From Burkholderia paludis (GTDB lineage Bacteria > Pseudomonadota > Gammaproteobacteria > Burkholderiales > Burkholderiaceae): a DNA stretch of 64,000 nucleotides. The translations under genes and the position numbers were made by a program. This document shows, piece after piece, positions 43,933-52,696 of this stretch. Below the pieces are notes generated by a model. The model searched no databases, had not been told where the DNA came from, and saw only the letters and a program-made list of their open reading frames with translations. Location: positions 62,001 through 126,000 of the forward strand of contig NZ_JPGL01000001.1 in assembly GCF_000732615.1 (NCBI RefSeq), read 5' to 3'. The number at the start of each line of letters is the position of its first letter. The stretch's first letter is position 1.

Positions 43933-44790
43933 ATGAAAACGCTCGACATCGAAGCCGTGCAGGCGTTCGTGCTGACCGCCGACCTCAAGAGCTTTACGCG
44001 GGCCGCCGAGGCGATGGACACGACGCAGTCGGCGGTGAGCCTGAAGATCAAGCGGCTCGAGGACGGGCTCGGCCGCCGCCTGCTGGAGCGCACACCGCGG
44101 CAGGTTCGCCTTTCGGCCGACGGCACCGCGTTCCTGGTGCCGGCGCGCGAACTGGTGGCTGCTCACCAGGGCGCGGTCGGCGCGTTCGGCATCGGGCAGC
44201 GGCGGCTGGTGATCGGCGTGAGCCATCATGTCGTCGGCGCCGAGCTTCCGATGCTGCTGCGACGCATGAGCGAAGCGGAGCCCGGGCTCGTGCTGGAGAT
44301 CCGGGTCGCCGCGTCGCGCGACGTGCTCGATGCGTTCGACCGCGGCGAACTCGACGCGGCCGTCGCGTTGCGGCACGACAGCCGGCGGCTCGACGGCGAG
44401 ACCATCCTGTCGGAATCGTTCGGCTGGATGGCCGCGACCGATTTCGAGTACCATCCGCCGCAACCGCTGCGGCTCGCCACGCAGGCCGAGCCGTGCAGCG
44501 TGCGCCGCATGGCGATCGGCGCGCTGGACGAAGCCGGCGTCGCCTGGACGGAAGTCTTCGTCGGCGGCGGCGTGGCGACGATCGGCGCGGCGGTATCCGC
44601 GGGGCTGGCCGTCGCCGCGCTCGGGCATCGCGTGGCGCCCGCCGGGACGATCGACGTGGGCGCGCAATACGGATTGCCGCCGCTGCCCTCGCGCGATGTC
44701 GTGCTCTACTCGAACCAGACCGATGCGCCGGCCCGGCAGGCGCTGCGTACGCTCGGCGCGGCGCTGCGGTCGTCGGTCGGGGTGCGGTGA
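43933..44790 (+). CDS. LysR-family regulator of the DUF4865 gene
   Basis: A 285-residue LysR regulator beginning MKTLDIEAVQAFVLTADLKSFTRAAEAMDTTQSAVSLKIKRLE, with a standard winged helix-turn-helix followed by an effector domain (LVIGVSHHVVGAELPMLLRRM and onward). I prefer the ATG at 43933, which has AGTGAG eight bases upstream, over the ATG at 43918. It is divergent from the DUF4865 gene and most likely its activator; the inducer is unknown. Confidence 0.9.
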   Translation: MKTLDIEAVQAFVLTADLKSFTRAAEAMDTTQSAVSLKIKRLEDGLGRRLLERTPRQVRLSADGTAFLVPARELVAAHQGAVGAFGIGQRRLVIGVSHHVVGAELPMLLRRMSEAEPGLVLEIRVAASRDVLDAFDRGELDAAVALRHDSRRLDGETILSESFGWMAATDFEYHPPQPLRLATQAEPCSVRRMAIGALDEAGVAWTEVFVGGGVATIGAAVSAGLAVAALGHRVAPAGTIDVGAQYGLPPLPSRDVVLYSNQTDAPARQALRTLGAALRSSVGVR

Positions 44791-44890
44791 CGTCGCGTGC
44801 GGCATGGGTAGGTCGATGCATGCGACGTACCGCTCGGTCGCGCCGGTGCCGGTCGGCCCACGCTGGATCGAAACACACGGAGAAAACGAC

Positions 44891-45541
44891 ATGCGCCCGC
44901 TGGACGAACTGGTGAACGAACGCGAATCCGCTCTTCCGACCTTGACCGAGTGGGCGGCGGCGGCCAGCGGCCCGTGCGAAATACTGCCCTCGTCCGATCG
45001 GTGCGGCGACGTGCTGGCGGCGCTTCAGGTCTCCACACGATCGACGTTGGGAACGGTCGCGTACTCGACCGGCGGCATCCTGGCGGCGGGAGGCTTCCTT
45101 CGCCTGCTCGGCTCGGGCCATCCGAGGCTGCCCAGGGACATCGTCGGCTGGAACGACGGGCGCTCGTCCGGTTTTCTGCTGGTCGCGGACGACGCCGTCG
45201 GCGGATTCTTCGCATTGAACGGCGGCGCACTCGGGGAGGACACGGGCTCGCTGTATTACCTTGCCCCCGACACCTTGCAGTGGGAGCCCCTCGAGATCGG
45301 GTACAGCGACTTCGTGCGCTGGGCCCTCGGCGAAAAGCCGGACGATTTCTATGCGGGCATGCGCTGGCCCGGCTGGCAGGCCGATGTCCAGCATCTGACG
45401 ACGGATCAATGCTTCAGCTTCTATCCGTTCCTGTGGACCAAGGAAGGATCGGTCGAACACAGCAGCCGCAAGGCGATAGCCGTTTCCGAACTGTACGCAC
45501 TGCATCTTGCCCTTCGATCCGGAGCGTCACCGCAATCGTGA
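44891..45541 (+). CDS. DUF2625 family protein
   Basis: A 216-residue soluble protein matching DUF2625: MRPLDELVNERESALPTLTEWAA at the start, GFLRLLGSGHPRLPRDIVGWN and DFYAGMRWPGWQADVQHL later. The family has no established function. A good GGAG lies upstream. It appears to be a single gene. The sequence after it becomes less GC-rich. Confidence 0.82.
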   Translation: MRPLDELVNERESALPTLTEWAAAASGPCEILPSSDRCGDVLAALQVSTRSTLGTVAYSTGGILAAGGFLRLLGSGHPRLPRDIVGWNDGRSSGFLLVADDAVGGFFALNGGALGEDTGSLYYLAPDTLQWEPLEIGYSDFVRWALGEKPDDFYAGMRWPGWQADVQHLTTDQCFSFYPFLWTKEGSVEHSSRKAIAVSELYALHLALRSGASPQS

Positions 45542-46232
45542 CCGGGCCGCGGTGCTCGAACGACGCACGCGGCCGGGGCGGCGGCCATCCATTCCCATCG
45601 TGTCGGCGGCAACAACATGCACCGATGCGCCCCACGGGAGATTCCCCGCGTCTTCCCGCTCTCACCTGCGCGGGCGGGAACGAAAAGACGGCACCTCGAT
45701 GTCATTACGTGCGTAAGTCAAGACCTGATCTCTCAGTCAGCGTCAGATCAGGTCTGAGATTGCTTCGGCATCACTCCATCAAGGGCCCGGATCGACCCAT
45801 CTCAGTCGTTCGTCGCCGCGCCGACTATCCGTCGTTTCTTGGGACCACAACGGCCATTCAGGAACACCTCTTTCGAGAAAAGCCCTCCATAGAGCCATCT
45901 CGCTTGCTAGTCCGCGTTAACTTGCGGTCGGTCGTGCGACCGTGCGGTTTGCAGATGCCTGCCAGGCTCCTCAGTGGCGAGCACGACCGACACCTAGGCA
46001 TTAGCGACCTTCCCTTTCATGCGCCATATGTTGGATATGCGGATTCAGGCAGGTCTACGATCCCCGCTTGGCTCAGCCAGTGATTGATGCACATAGGTCT
46101 ACCCATCGAGTGGGACTTGCTTCGGGCCGGCTCGGGACCGCACGCTTCCACGAACGACCGCTGACCGGCGAGAAGTGCGGCGACTCAGCGCCGTGAACAG
46201 TCGCTCACTACCTGAACCCAAGCCTCAAGGTG
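45542..46232. other. Intergenic region at the start of an AT-richer stretch
   Basis: 691 bases with no recognised gene. The only strong structure is the inverted repeat at 45721-45755. Base composition shifts here to lower GC, marking the left edge of a likely acquired segment. Confidence 0.45.
45721..45755. repeat. Perfect 11-base inverted repeat
   Basis: AGACCTGATCT at 45721-45731 and AGATCAGGTCT at 45745-45755 are perfect inverted arms with a 13-base spacer. It could be the terminator of the DUF2625 gene (180 bases away, no T-run), a regulator site, or the leftover of paired insertion-sequence ends. It coincides with the composition change. Confidence 0.5.
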
Positions 46233-47210
46233 TCACTGCACTTTCCTGATCCTGAAGTCGAACATTGTGTGCAAGACACCCAACTGATTAACCGTTTGGG
46301 GGGTTTCGCTCGTGATCACCCATCCTGCTTTCCGGAAAACGCCGGTGCTGGTTCTTCCGTGCCGCTGGCAGTCGGACACCACGTCGTCACTGCGTTTTGG
46401 TGATGAATCGAAAAACGCCGTCCTGCAGTAATCCTCTTCGCCAATGGGTTCTTTCGCCCAAGTCGCGACCACAGCTTGCGCAGCCGACACTGCTTCCTTC
46501 TGCCTCTCAACCATATCTTGTCTATGCACTTCCCCGCGATGCTGCGCCTCTTGAATCTGACTATCAACCTTCTTCAGGAGAGACACTTTTTCTTGTTGTG
46601 CGTCATCGAAAAACTTGACGGTGTTGGTCACCGGTGCACCAATTACGCGACCCGGATCCCAGAATTCGTCTGTCGGAACCAGATAGGCCGAAGGCTGTAG
46701 CGGGTTGGAATTCCAAGGCAGGATCGCCTGAAGGTCATCGTCCGTGATACCGGAAAGCAGATTGCCCATCGCATTGTAATTGTGGATGTTGAACGGGACT
46801 CGGTTGGTGCATGTCTTGTCAGTATCGCAATGCAGCCATGCCAGTTCCGACGCCTTGGGATACGCGCGCAGCCTCACATTGAAGGTCTCGCCGGAACGCA
46901 TTTGCACGCTCACGTTGCCGACCTTGCTACCGACCTTGCGCGAAAAATTGACGCTGGAGACGTCCTTCGTGTTGTAAACGCGCTCACCGATCTGAAGAGC
47001 GAGGATCTCGTCGCCACTGCGGGTCCACGCCCAATACTTAGGGGAGAGGTCGCTCTTGGACGTCGTGTACGCCACCGTGTTATCGGAATAGACGTTCAGG
47101 GTAGTGGTATCCATCTTGCCCACTTCCGTCTTGACTGCAGAAGTGCTTGCGCAGGCTTGCAGTAGAACCGTCAAAGCGCCAGCTGTTCCAATGAGGTATT
47201 TTTTCTTCAT
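46233..47210 (-). CDS. Hypothetical lipoprotein
   Basis: A 325-residue protein beginning MKKKYLIGTAGALTVLLQAC; LLQAC is a lipobox with Cys20, so it is exported and lipidated. I do not recognise the family. A central region (about 215-250) rich in Glu, Gln and Lys is probably a short coiled coil, and several cysteines lie in the second half (CDTDKTC, YCRTAFF, SDCQRHG). Codon use is visibly less GC-biased than in the polysaccharide genes, suggesting recent acquisition. It stands alone. The start at 47210 is fixed by the signal peptide. Confidence 0.75.
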   Translation of the reverse strand: MKKKYLIGTAGALTVLLQACASTSAVKTEVGKMDTTTLNVYSDNTVAYTTSKSDLSPKYWAWTRSGDEILALQIGERVYNTKDVSSVNFSRKVGSKVGNVSVQMRSGETFNVRLRAYPKASELAWLHCDTDKTCTNRVPFNIHNYNAMGNLLSGITDDDLQAILPWNSNPLQPSAYLVPTDEFWDPGRVIGAPVTNTVKFFDDAQQEKVSLLKKVDSQIQEAQHRGEVHRQDMVERQKEAVSAAQAVVATWAKEPIGEEDYCRTAFFDSSPKRSDDVVSDCQRHGRTSTGVFRKAGWVITSETPQTVNQLGVLHTMFDFRIRKVQ

Positions 47211-47780
47211 TCTCAATCTGCGATAGAAAAGGGGGGATTCCAATGCGTTTCATGTTATCGGCACGGAAACCAATTTTCTTGAACCTGCTGAAGCGGCCAG
47301 GCGGCCAATTGCACTTTAGCGCCATACTGGCTGCGCAAAAGGCCGATGATTGGTTCGGCGAAGCCCATGCATAGCCCCAAAGGACGGGCGTGCCTGCAAT
47401 CCATCGGGGATACTGCAATGCGAATGGCTGATGTCGGCGCCGACGGCGACGCTCGAACTCCCTGTCAATTTGATCGTCGAACGTCGCCTCATGGCCGAAT
47501 ACAGCCGGATGCATCGCGCATAACCTAAGGCGTCAACGCAGCGCGTCGACCGACGATATGCTACCTCCGCGATCACGAAGCCAGTGGAAGCTGGTTCGCA
47601 ACCCGACAGCAACATAGTCCCGCCACAGGTGCGCTGGCCTGGCCCGGTGAGTGGCATCGGAACTGTACCTGTCGGGCAGTACGACCGATAGATACACTGG
47701 ATTGATCAATCTATACAGCGTAACTGAGTGGCCTGATTCGCTGCGTCGTTCTGATCAACCACGAACATTCTGTCATCAAC
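47211..47780. other. Intergenic region between lipoprotein and GST genes
   Basis: 570 bases with divergent promoters. A minus-strand frame at 47316-47657 resembles no family and is left out. The operator-like repeat before the GST gene is annotated separately. Confidence 0.4.
47688..47714. promoter_or_regulatory. Nested palindromes upstream of the GST gene
   Basis: GATTGATCAATC at 47700-47711 is a perfect 12-base palindrome. ATAGAT and ATCTAT lie around it and form an outer, off-centre inverted pair. It is about 70-90 bases before the GST start. A dimeric regulator, perhaps the LysR protein encoded at 49999, may bind it. Confidence 0.5.
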
Positions 47781-48404
47781 ATGCTGCAGATACTGGGGAA
47801 GGCCTCTTCCATCAACGTGCGCAAGGTACTCTGGACCTGCGCCGAACTGGATCTTTTGTTCACGCGTGAAGACTGGGGGGTGGGTTTCCAGTCCACCAAC
47901 ACGCCCGAATTTCTGGCGCTCAACCCTAACGCGATGGTGCCTGTGATTCGCGATGGAGATTTCGTGCTCTGGGAGTCCAACACGATCATTCGCTATCTCG
48001 CCAACCGCGAAAACGCTACCCACCTTTACCCAACGTCAGCGCTGGCCCGCGCTCGCGTAGACCAATGGATGGACTGGCAGGCGACCGATTTGAACAAGTC
48101 GTGGAGTTACGCGTTCCTGGCGCTAATCCGGCGTCTTCCGGATTACCAGGATCCGGAACAGATCGCGAAGTCGTGCACCGCCTGGCGCAGACACATGACA
48201 ATCATCGAGCGACAACTGGAAAAGACCGGGGGCTTCATCGCCGGAGCGTCGTTCACGATGGCCGACATCCCTATCGGACTCTCCGTGAACCGCTGGCTCG
48301 AAACGCCAGTCTCGCATGAAGGCTTCCCTGCCACGCTGGCGTACATGGAACGCATGTGCGAGCGCTCAGGCTACGCAGAGCACTGTCGCAACGGAACCCC
48401 GTGA
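47781..48404 (+). CDS. Glutathione S-transferase
   Basis: A 207-residue GST. The N-terminal thioredoxin-fold domain has [20 protein letters not shown] with the serine pair near position 9-10 as possible catalytic residue, [27 protein letters not shown] with the cis-proline and glutathione-binding Glu-Ser. The C-terminal helical domain includes [22 protein letters not shown]. It conjugates glutathione to electrophiles or reduces peroxides in the cytoplasm. The following gene starts within its stop codon, so the two are co-expressed. Confidence 0.92.
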   Translation: MLQILGKASSINVRKVLWTCAELDLLFTREDWGVGFQSTNTPEFLALNPNAMVPVIRDGDFVLWESNTIIRYLANRENATHLYPTSALARARVDQWMDWQATDLNKSWSYAFLALIRRLPDYQDPEQIAKSCTAWRRHMTIIERQLEKTGGFIAGASFTMADIPIGLSVNRWLETPVSHEGFPATLAYMERMCERSGYAEHCRNGTP

Positions 48405-48853
48405 ATACCACGAACCTCTCTCACGTGGCGCCCACGATGGAACGACTTGTCGACATATTTTTCTATGGCCTGCACATGGATGGCGCCAACCTCGCAGCAA
48501 AGGGGGCACATCCACGGCAGCCTCGCATCGGGCGCATACTCGATCACCGTGTCGTGGTGGCGACGAAGGCCATCCTGATTTGCGCTCCGGGTGAGGTGGC
48601 CGAAGGGATGATCTACGCGCTCACGCACTGCGAGATCGATCGACTCTATGACGGGCTCGACGACTACCGCGCCGAAGCGTACATCGCGCGCATCGATGAC
48701 CCGGACGGCGAAGTGTCGCTGCTCGTTCCGACTTTGGCCATGGTGCATGTCGCTCCGCGCATCGATGGCGCCGTCGAGCCGGACTACATAGCCCGACTCC
48801 ATACCATACTCACGTCGTTGGGACTATCAACTTCTCACTTACCCCGGATATAA
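48401..48853 (+). CDS. Gamma-glutamylcyclotransferase-like (AIG2/GGCT fold) protein
   Basis: A 150-residue protein with [19 protein letters not shown] near the start, the glycine-containing substrate loop of the GGCT/AIG2 fold, and later [26 protein letters not shown], which holds acidic residues in the position of the catalytic glutamate. Such proteins cleave gamma-glutamyl compounds or glutathione-derived adducts. The GTG at 48401 overlaps the GST stop by four bases; an ATG at 48437 is possible. Pairing with GST suggests turnover of glutathione conjugates. Confidence 0.8.
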   Translation: MNTTNLSHVAPTMERLVDIFFYGLHMDGANLAAKGAHPRQPRIGRILDHRVVVATKAILICAPGEVAEGMIYALTHCEIDRLYDGLDDYRAEAYIARIDDPDGEVSLLVPTLAMVHVAPRIDGAVEPDYIARLHTILTSLGLSTSHLPRI

Positions 48854-48909
48854 GTCGGCGCTGCCACGAACCCGGTCTCGTATGAAGTCGCCGGTCTGCA
48901 CATAGAGCA

Positions 48910-49920
48910 TCAGGGGCGCAATATGATCGAGCCGTTTGCTTTGCCCGTTTCCAGCCGACGCTGCGCTTCGCCTGCTTCGGCCAGCGGTAGCACGGCTCCG
49001 ATCTGCGCTCTCAGACCGCTTCGCACGCGTTGGAATGTAGCCAGCCCCGCTTCGCGGTATCGCAACGGATCGGCAATGTAGCGGAACACGCTCGGACGCG
49101 AAAGTGCAATCGAACGTGCGGGACCGAGCAGAGACAGATCGATTGGCCCGGGATCACCGTCGACCTGGCCGACGCTGGCGACCATTCCAAATGGGCGCAC
49201 GGTGCCGAGCGTCTCGATGAACGTCTTGCCCCCGATGCCGTCGATGGCGTAATCAACGCCGCGACCATCGGTCAGTGCGTGGACGGCAGTGGTGAGGTTC
49301 TGTTCGCGGTAGAGAATCGCATCGTCCAGACCAAACTCTTTCGCGAGTTCCGCCTTTGCTTTCGAACCAACGGTGCCGATGACACGCGCGCCTAGCGCTT
49401 TGGCCCATTGTGTCACGACGAGTCCGAGTCCGCCGGCAGCGGCCTGGATCAGCACCGTGTCGCCGGCCTTGATGGTGTAGACGCAGGAAGACAGCATATG
49501 TGTGGTGATGCCCCGCAGCAGCAGGCTGGCAGCCGTGTCATCGTCGATGTCATCTGGCAAGGGGAGAACGCGAGCCGCAGCAATATTGCGCGCGCTGGTA
49601 TAGCTGCCGACCGGCGGACCGGCGTAGGCGACGCGCTGGCCAATGTACAGCGATTCGACGCCTTCGCCGATGGCGTCGATGATACCTGTGGCTTCGACGC
49701 CCAGCACGGCGGGAAGTGCTGGCAGCGGATAGAGGCCCGTGCGGTGATAGATATCGACGAAATTGACGCCGATAGCTGTCTGGCGGATGCGCACGTCGCC
49801 GGGTGCAGGCGCAGGGAGCATGGTCTCGTGCAGTTTTAGCGTCGAAGCGTCGCCGTGCCGTGCAATGGCGAGTTCGACAGCAGGTAGCGGCGACGTCATC
49901 GGTATGGCAATGGAAGGCAT
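48910..49920 (-). CDS. Zinc-independent quinone oxidoreductase / medium-chain reductase
   Basis: A 336-residue medium-chain dehydrogenase/reductase of the QOR type. The substrate domain has VNFVDIYHRTGLYPLPALPAVLGVEATG, and the NADPH-binding site is AAAGGLGLVVTQWAKALGA. The zinc-binding cysteines of alcohol dehydrogenases are absent. It reduces quinones or enones with NADPH. GAGGAAAAC lies upstream of the ATG. It is divergent from the LysR gene, only 78 bases away, and likely its target. Confidence 0.92.
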   Translation of the reverse strand: MPSIAIPMTSPLPAVELAIARHGDASTLKLHETMLPAPAPGDVRIRQTAIGVNFVDIYHRTGLYPLPALPAVLGVEATGIIDAIGEGVESLYIGQRVAYAGPPVGSYTSARNIAAARVLPLPDDIDDDTAASLLLRGITTHMLSSCVYTIKAGDTVLIQAAAGGLGLVVTQWAKALGARVIGTVGSKAKAELAKEFGLDDAILYREQNLTTAVHALTDGRGVDYAIDGIGGKTFIETLGTVRPFGMVASVGQVDGDPGPIDLSLLGPARSIALSRPSVFRYIADPLRYREAGLATFQRVRSGLRAQIGAVLPLAEAGEAQRRLETGKANGSIILRP

Positions 49921-49998
49921 GTTTTCCTCATGATGTGTTATCTGGCAAGTTCATGGTGCACTGAGAGGACGCCCGGTTCAATTCCGCATAGATCGACA

Positions 49999-50928
49999 AT
50001 GAGTGTGCAAAAAAACACAGGTAGCGCTCTGCTGGAAGGCTCTCGCCTGCAATGGGACGACATCCGGTATTTCCTCGAACTCACGCGAACCAGAAGTCTC
50101 TCGGGTGCGGCGCGTAAGCTCTGCGTCGAGCATTCGACGGTTGCCCGCAGGGTCGGGGCGCTGGAGCAGTCACTGGGACTTAGACTGTTTGATCGTCTGC
50201 CGAAGGGCTGGACGCTTACCCCGGAGGGAGAAACCCTCGCCCGGCATGCGACATGCCTCGACGAAGAAGCGCACGCGTTTTTCCGCGCGGCCGCTGGCAT
50301 ATCGTCGTTGAGCGGTACGGTGCGGCTGTCTGCGCCGCCTGTGCTGGCGAGCCATCTTCTGGTGCCGCGTCTGTCCGCAATGCGTGCCCAATGGCCGAAC
50401 ATCGATCTCGAGGTGATGGGGGAGTCACGTGATGCGAGTCTGTCTCGCGGCGAGGCGGATCTGGCGATTCGCATGTCCAGGCCTACCACTTCAGGCCTGG
50501 CCGCGCGACGCGTCGGCGAAATGGGTTATGGCCTTTACGCTGCGACCGGGTATCGAGAACGGTCGGAGTCGGAATGGGAATTCCTGGGCTATGACGAGCG
50601 TCTCAGTCAGGTGCCGCAGCAGCGCTGGCTCAAACAATTCGCCGGAGATAGACGATTCGTATTCCGAAGCAATGACCTCGCCGCCCTATTTCATGCAGCC
50701 AAAGCTGGGTTAGGAGTGGCGGTGCTTCCGTGTTTTTTGGCCGAACAGGATCCGGCGCTTCTGCGGATATCAAATCACGTCTGTCCGATCACCCGACCGT
50801 TGTGGCTATTGATGCATCCGGACGTAAGGCGCTCACCCCGCGTGCGGTTGATTGCCGAGATGGTTGCCGATGTAATTGGCAAAACATCAGGGTTGTCGTC
50901 TGGTATTTCGGCGTCAGTGACAGAATAG
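49999..50928 (+). CDS. LysR-family regulator of the quinone oxidoreductase gene
   Basis: A 309-residue LysR protein; the helix-turn-helix is WDDIRYFLELTRTRSLSGAARKLCVEHSTVARRVGALEQSLGLRLFDRL, typical of the subgroup with ...HSTVARRV... recognition helices that control dehydrogenases and glutathione-linked enzymes. The ATG at 49999 is chosen; the frame extends upstream to 49930 without family sequence. It is divergent from the quinone oxidoreductase and probably senses an electrophile or quinone. Confidence 0.9.
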   Translation: MSVQKNTGSALLEGSRLQWDDIRYFLELTRTRSLSGAARKLCVEHSTVARRVGALEQSLGLRLFDRLPKGWTLTPEGETLARHATCLDEEAHAFFRAAAGISSLSGTVRLSAPPVLASHLLVPRLSAMRAQWPNIDLEVMGESRDASLSRGEADLAIRMSRPTTSGLAARRVGEMGYGLYAATGYRERSESEWEFLGYDERLSQVPQQRWLKQFAGDRRFVFRSNDLAALFHAAKAGLGVAVLPCFLAEQDPALLRISNHVCPITRPLWLLMHPDVRRSPRVRLIAEMVADVIGKTSGLSSGISASVTE

Positions 50929-51531
50929 CCGCCTGTAGTACGCGTCGGCGCGCGCCTGTACATCAATGTTCGCCGGGGGTGGGACGGGCGGCGGAATTCG
51001 TCATACGTATCTGTCGTTTGGAAAGCCGGGAAGCGAGCGGCGGCCGAACTGAGACAGACGATCTGACGCTCCCTGACTAGTCCAGTCCAGCCTTACACAT
51101 TACGCGCTTCCACTCGCGACTCATGAGTTTCTCGCTCTCCACTACTGACGTCCGCGAATTCGAGACCCACAAGAACACGCTCAACAAATCATTAGCCATC
51201 CTATATTAAAACGATAGACAGTCGTCTCGCTTCGCATGACAAACGCGAGGTAGACGACGCCCGGCAGGCAGGCGACCCTGTCACGATCGCCATTCCCGGA
51301 ACGAGCCAGCGCAAGCGCCATGTAATGCTCCAGCGACGACGAACGCACCGTCTCCGTTGACAGCGGCAGCAACATCCCTTTCGTCAGCACCGACCGGCCA
51401 CCTCATCGCATCGCGCTTCGTCTCGTCCGGTTTCCTTTCTCGCGTCAGTTCGCCCCACCTTGCGACCGAGACCCGGCGCCCGCTGGGAAAATCCTGTCCC
51501 CGCGTGCGCCCCTGATTGCCTCGACGCCTTC
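50929..51531. other. Intergenic region between LysR and VWA genes
   Basis: 603 bases between convergent genes without a recognisable gene. A short minus-strand frame at 51181-51390 has no family. Composition remains lower in GC until about 51240. Confidence 0.4.
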
Positions 51532-52695
51532 CTAGCCATCCGTGCGATTCGTCACAAAACCCTGTTGAGCAGCCCAAAGCGCAATGTCCTGCTTCTGGAT
51601 TGCAGCCGCCATCAATTCCGGAAACCTGTCGGGTGTACAGGCAAAGGCGGGAATGCCAAGCGCGGCGAAGCGGGCCGCATTGTGGTGATCGTAGCCAGGT
51701 GCGCCATTGTCTGCCAGTGCGAGCAGGCAGATGACGTTGACGCCGGCCACCTTGAGCGCTGCCGCGCGTTGCAACATCTCTTGTTGATTGCCGCCTTCGT
51801 ACAAATCGGTGATCAACACGAGAATGGTTTGCTCCGGACGGTTGATGACCTGCTGGCAGTAGCCTAACGCGCGATTGATGTCGGTGCCGCCGCCCAGTTG
51901 CACGCCGAACAGCAGATCGACCGGGTCGCCCGCTTCGTCGGTCAAATCGACGACATTGGTATCGAACACGACCATGCGGGTACGGACCGCCCGCAGTGAC
52001 GCCATGACAGCGGCAAACACCCCGGCGTAGACCACCGATGCAGCCATCGATCCGCTCTGATCCACACAGAGAACCACGTCGCGCAGCGCCGACCGTTTTC
52101 GTGCATAGCCCACCAGCTTTTCCGCAATCACCGTCCGCTGTTCGGGCAGGTAGCGCGACAGGTTCGCGCGGATGGTGCGATGCCAATCGATTTCATTCAG
52201 GCGCGGCCTGTGATTGCGTTCCGCACGATTGAGGCTGCCGCGTATCGCCTGGCGCATCGGCTCGGCCAGCCTGCGCTCCAGTTCATCGACCACGCGCCGC
52301 ACGACCCTGCGTGCGGTCTCCCGCGTCTTGGCCGGCATCACACGTGACAACGACATCAGGCTCGCAACCAGATGAACATCCGGTTCCACCGACTCGAGCA
52401 GTTCCGGTTCAAACAGCATCTTGCGCAGGTTCAGACGCTCCAGGGCGTCCTGCTGCATGACCTGTACGACGGACGTTGGAAAAAATTCGCGAATATCGCC
52501 CAGCCAACGCGCAACATTCGGACTGCTGGCGCCAAGATTGCCCTGGCGATCGCTGTCATACAGCGCTGCAAGGGCATTGTCGGCACGGATGAGTTCCGTG
52601 GGCAACGTCGTACCGCAGCTTTCCTGGGCATCGCTGCCCAGAACCAGGCGCCAGCGCTGCATGCGGTCGGTTTCGAGATCCGTGTTGACGCTCAT
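51532..52695 (-). CDS. VWA domain protein (YehP-like)
   Basis: A 387-residue protein with a helical N-terminal half and a C-terminal von Willebrand factor A domain. The MIDAS metal site is complete: DQSGSM (Asp212, Ser214, Ser216), Thr271-Asp272 in GGGTDINRAL, and the ITDLYEG aspartate. It is the last gene of the MoxR/VWA block, one base after the DUF5682 stop, with GGGGAAAT as ribosome binding site. VWA proteins work with MoxR AAA+ ATPases to remodel or load metal on a target; E. coli YehP is the nearest known arrangement. Confidence 0.9.
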   Translation of the reverse strand: MSVNTDLETDRMQRWRLVLGSDAQESCGTTLPTELIRADNALAALYDSDRQGNLGASSPNVARWLGDIREFFPTSVVQVMQQDALERLNLRKMLFEPELLESVEPDVHLVASLMSLSRVMPAKTRETARRVVRRVVDELERRLAEPMRQAIRGSLNRAERNHRPRLNEIDWHRTIRANLSRYLPEQRTVIAEKLVGYARKRSALRDVVLCVDQSGSMAASVVYAGVFAAVMASLRAVRTRMVVFDTNVVDLTDEAGDPVDLLFGVQLGGGTDINRALGYCQQVINRPEQTILVLITDLYEGGNQQEMLQRAAALKVAGVNVICLLALADNGAPGYDHHNAARFAALGIPAFACTPDRFPELMAAAIQKQDIALWAAQQGFVTNRTDG

Positions 52696-52696
52696 G

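Noticed and set aside
47316..47657. 113-residue minus-strand frame between lipoprotein and GST genes
   Set aside because: No recognisable family and it covers the promoter-like region; could be a decayed gene but nothing supports it.
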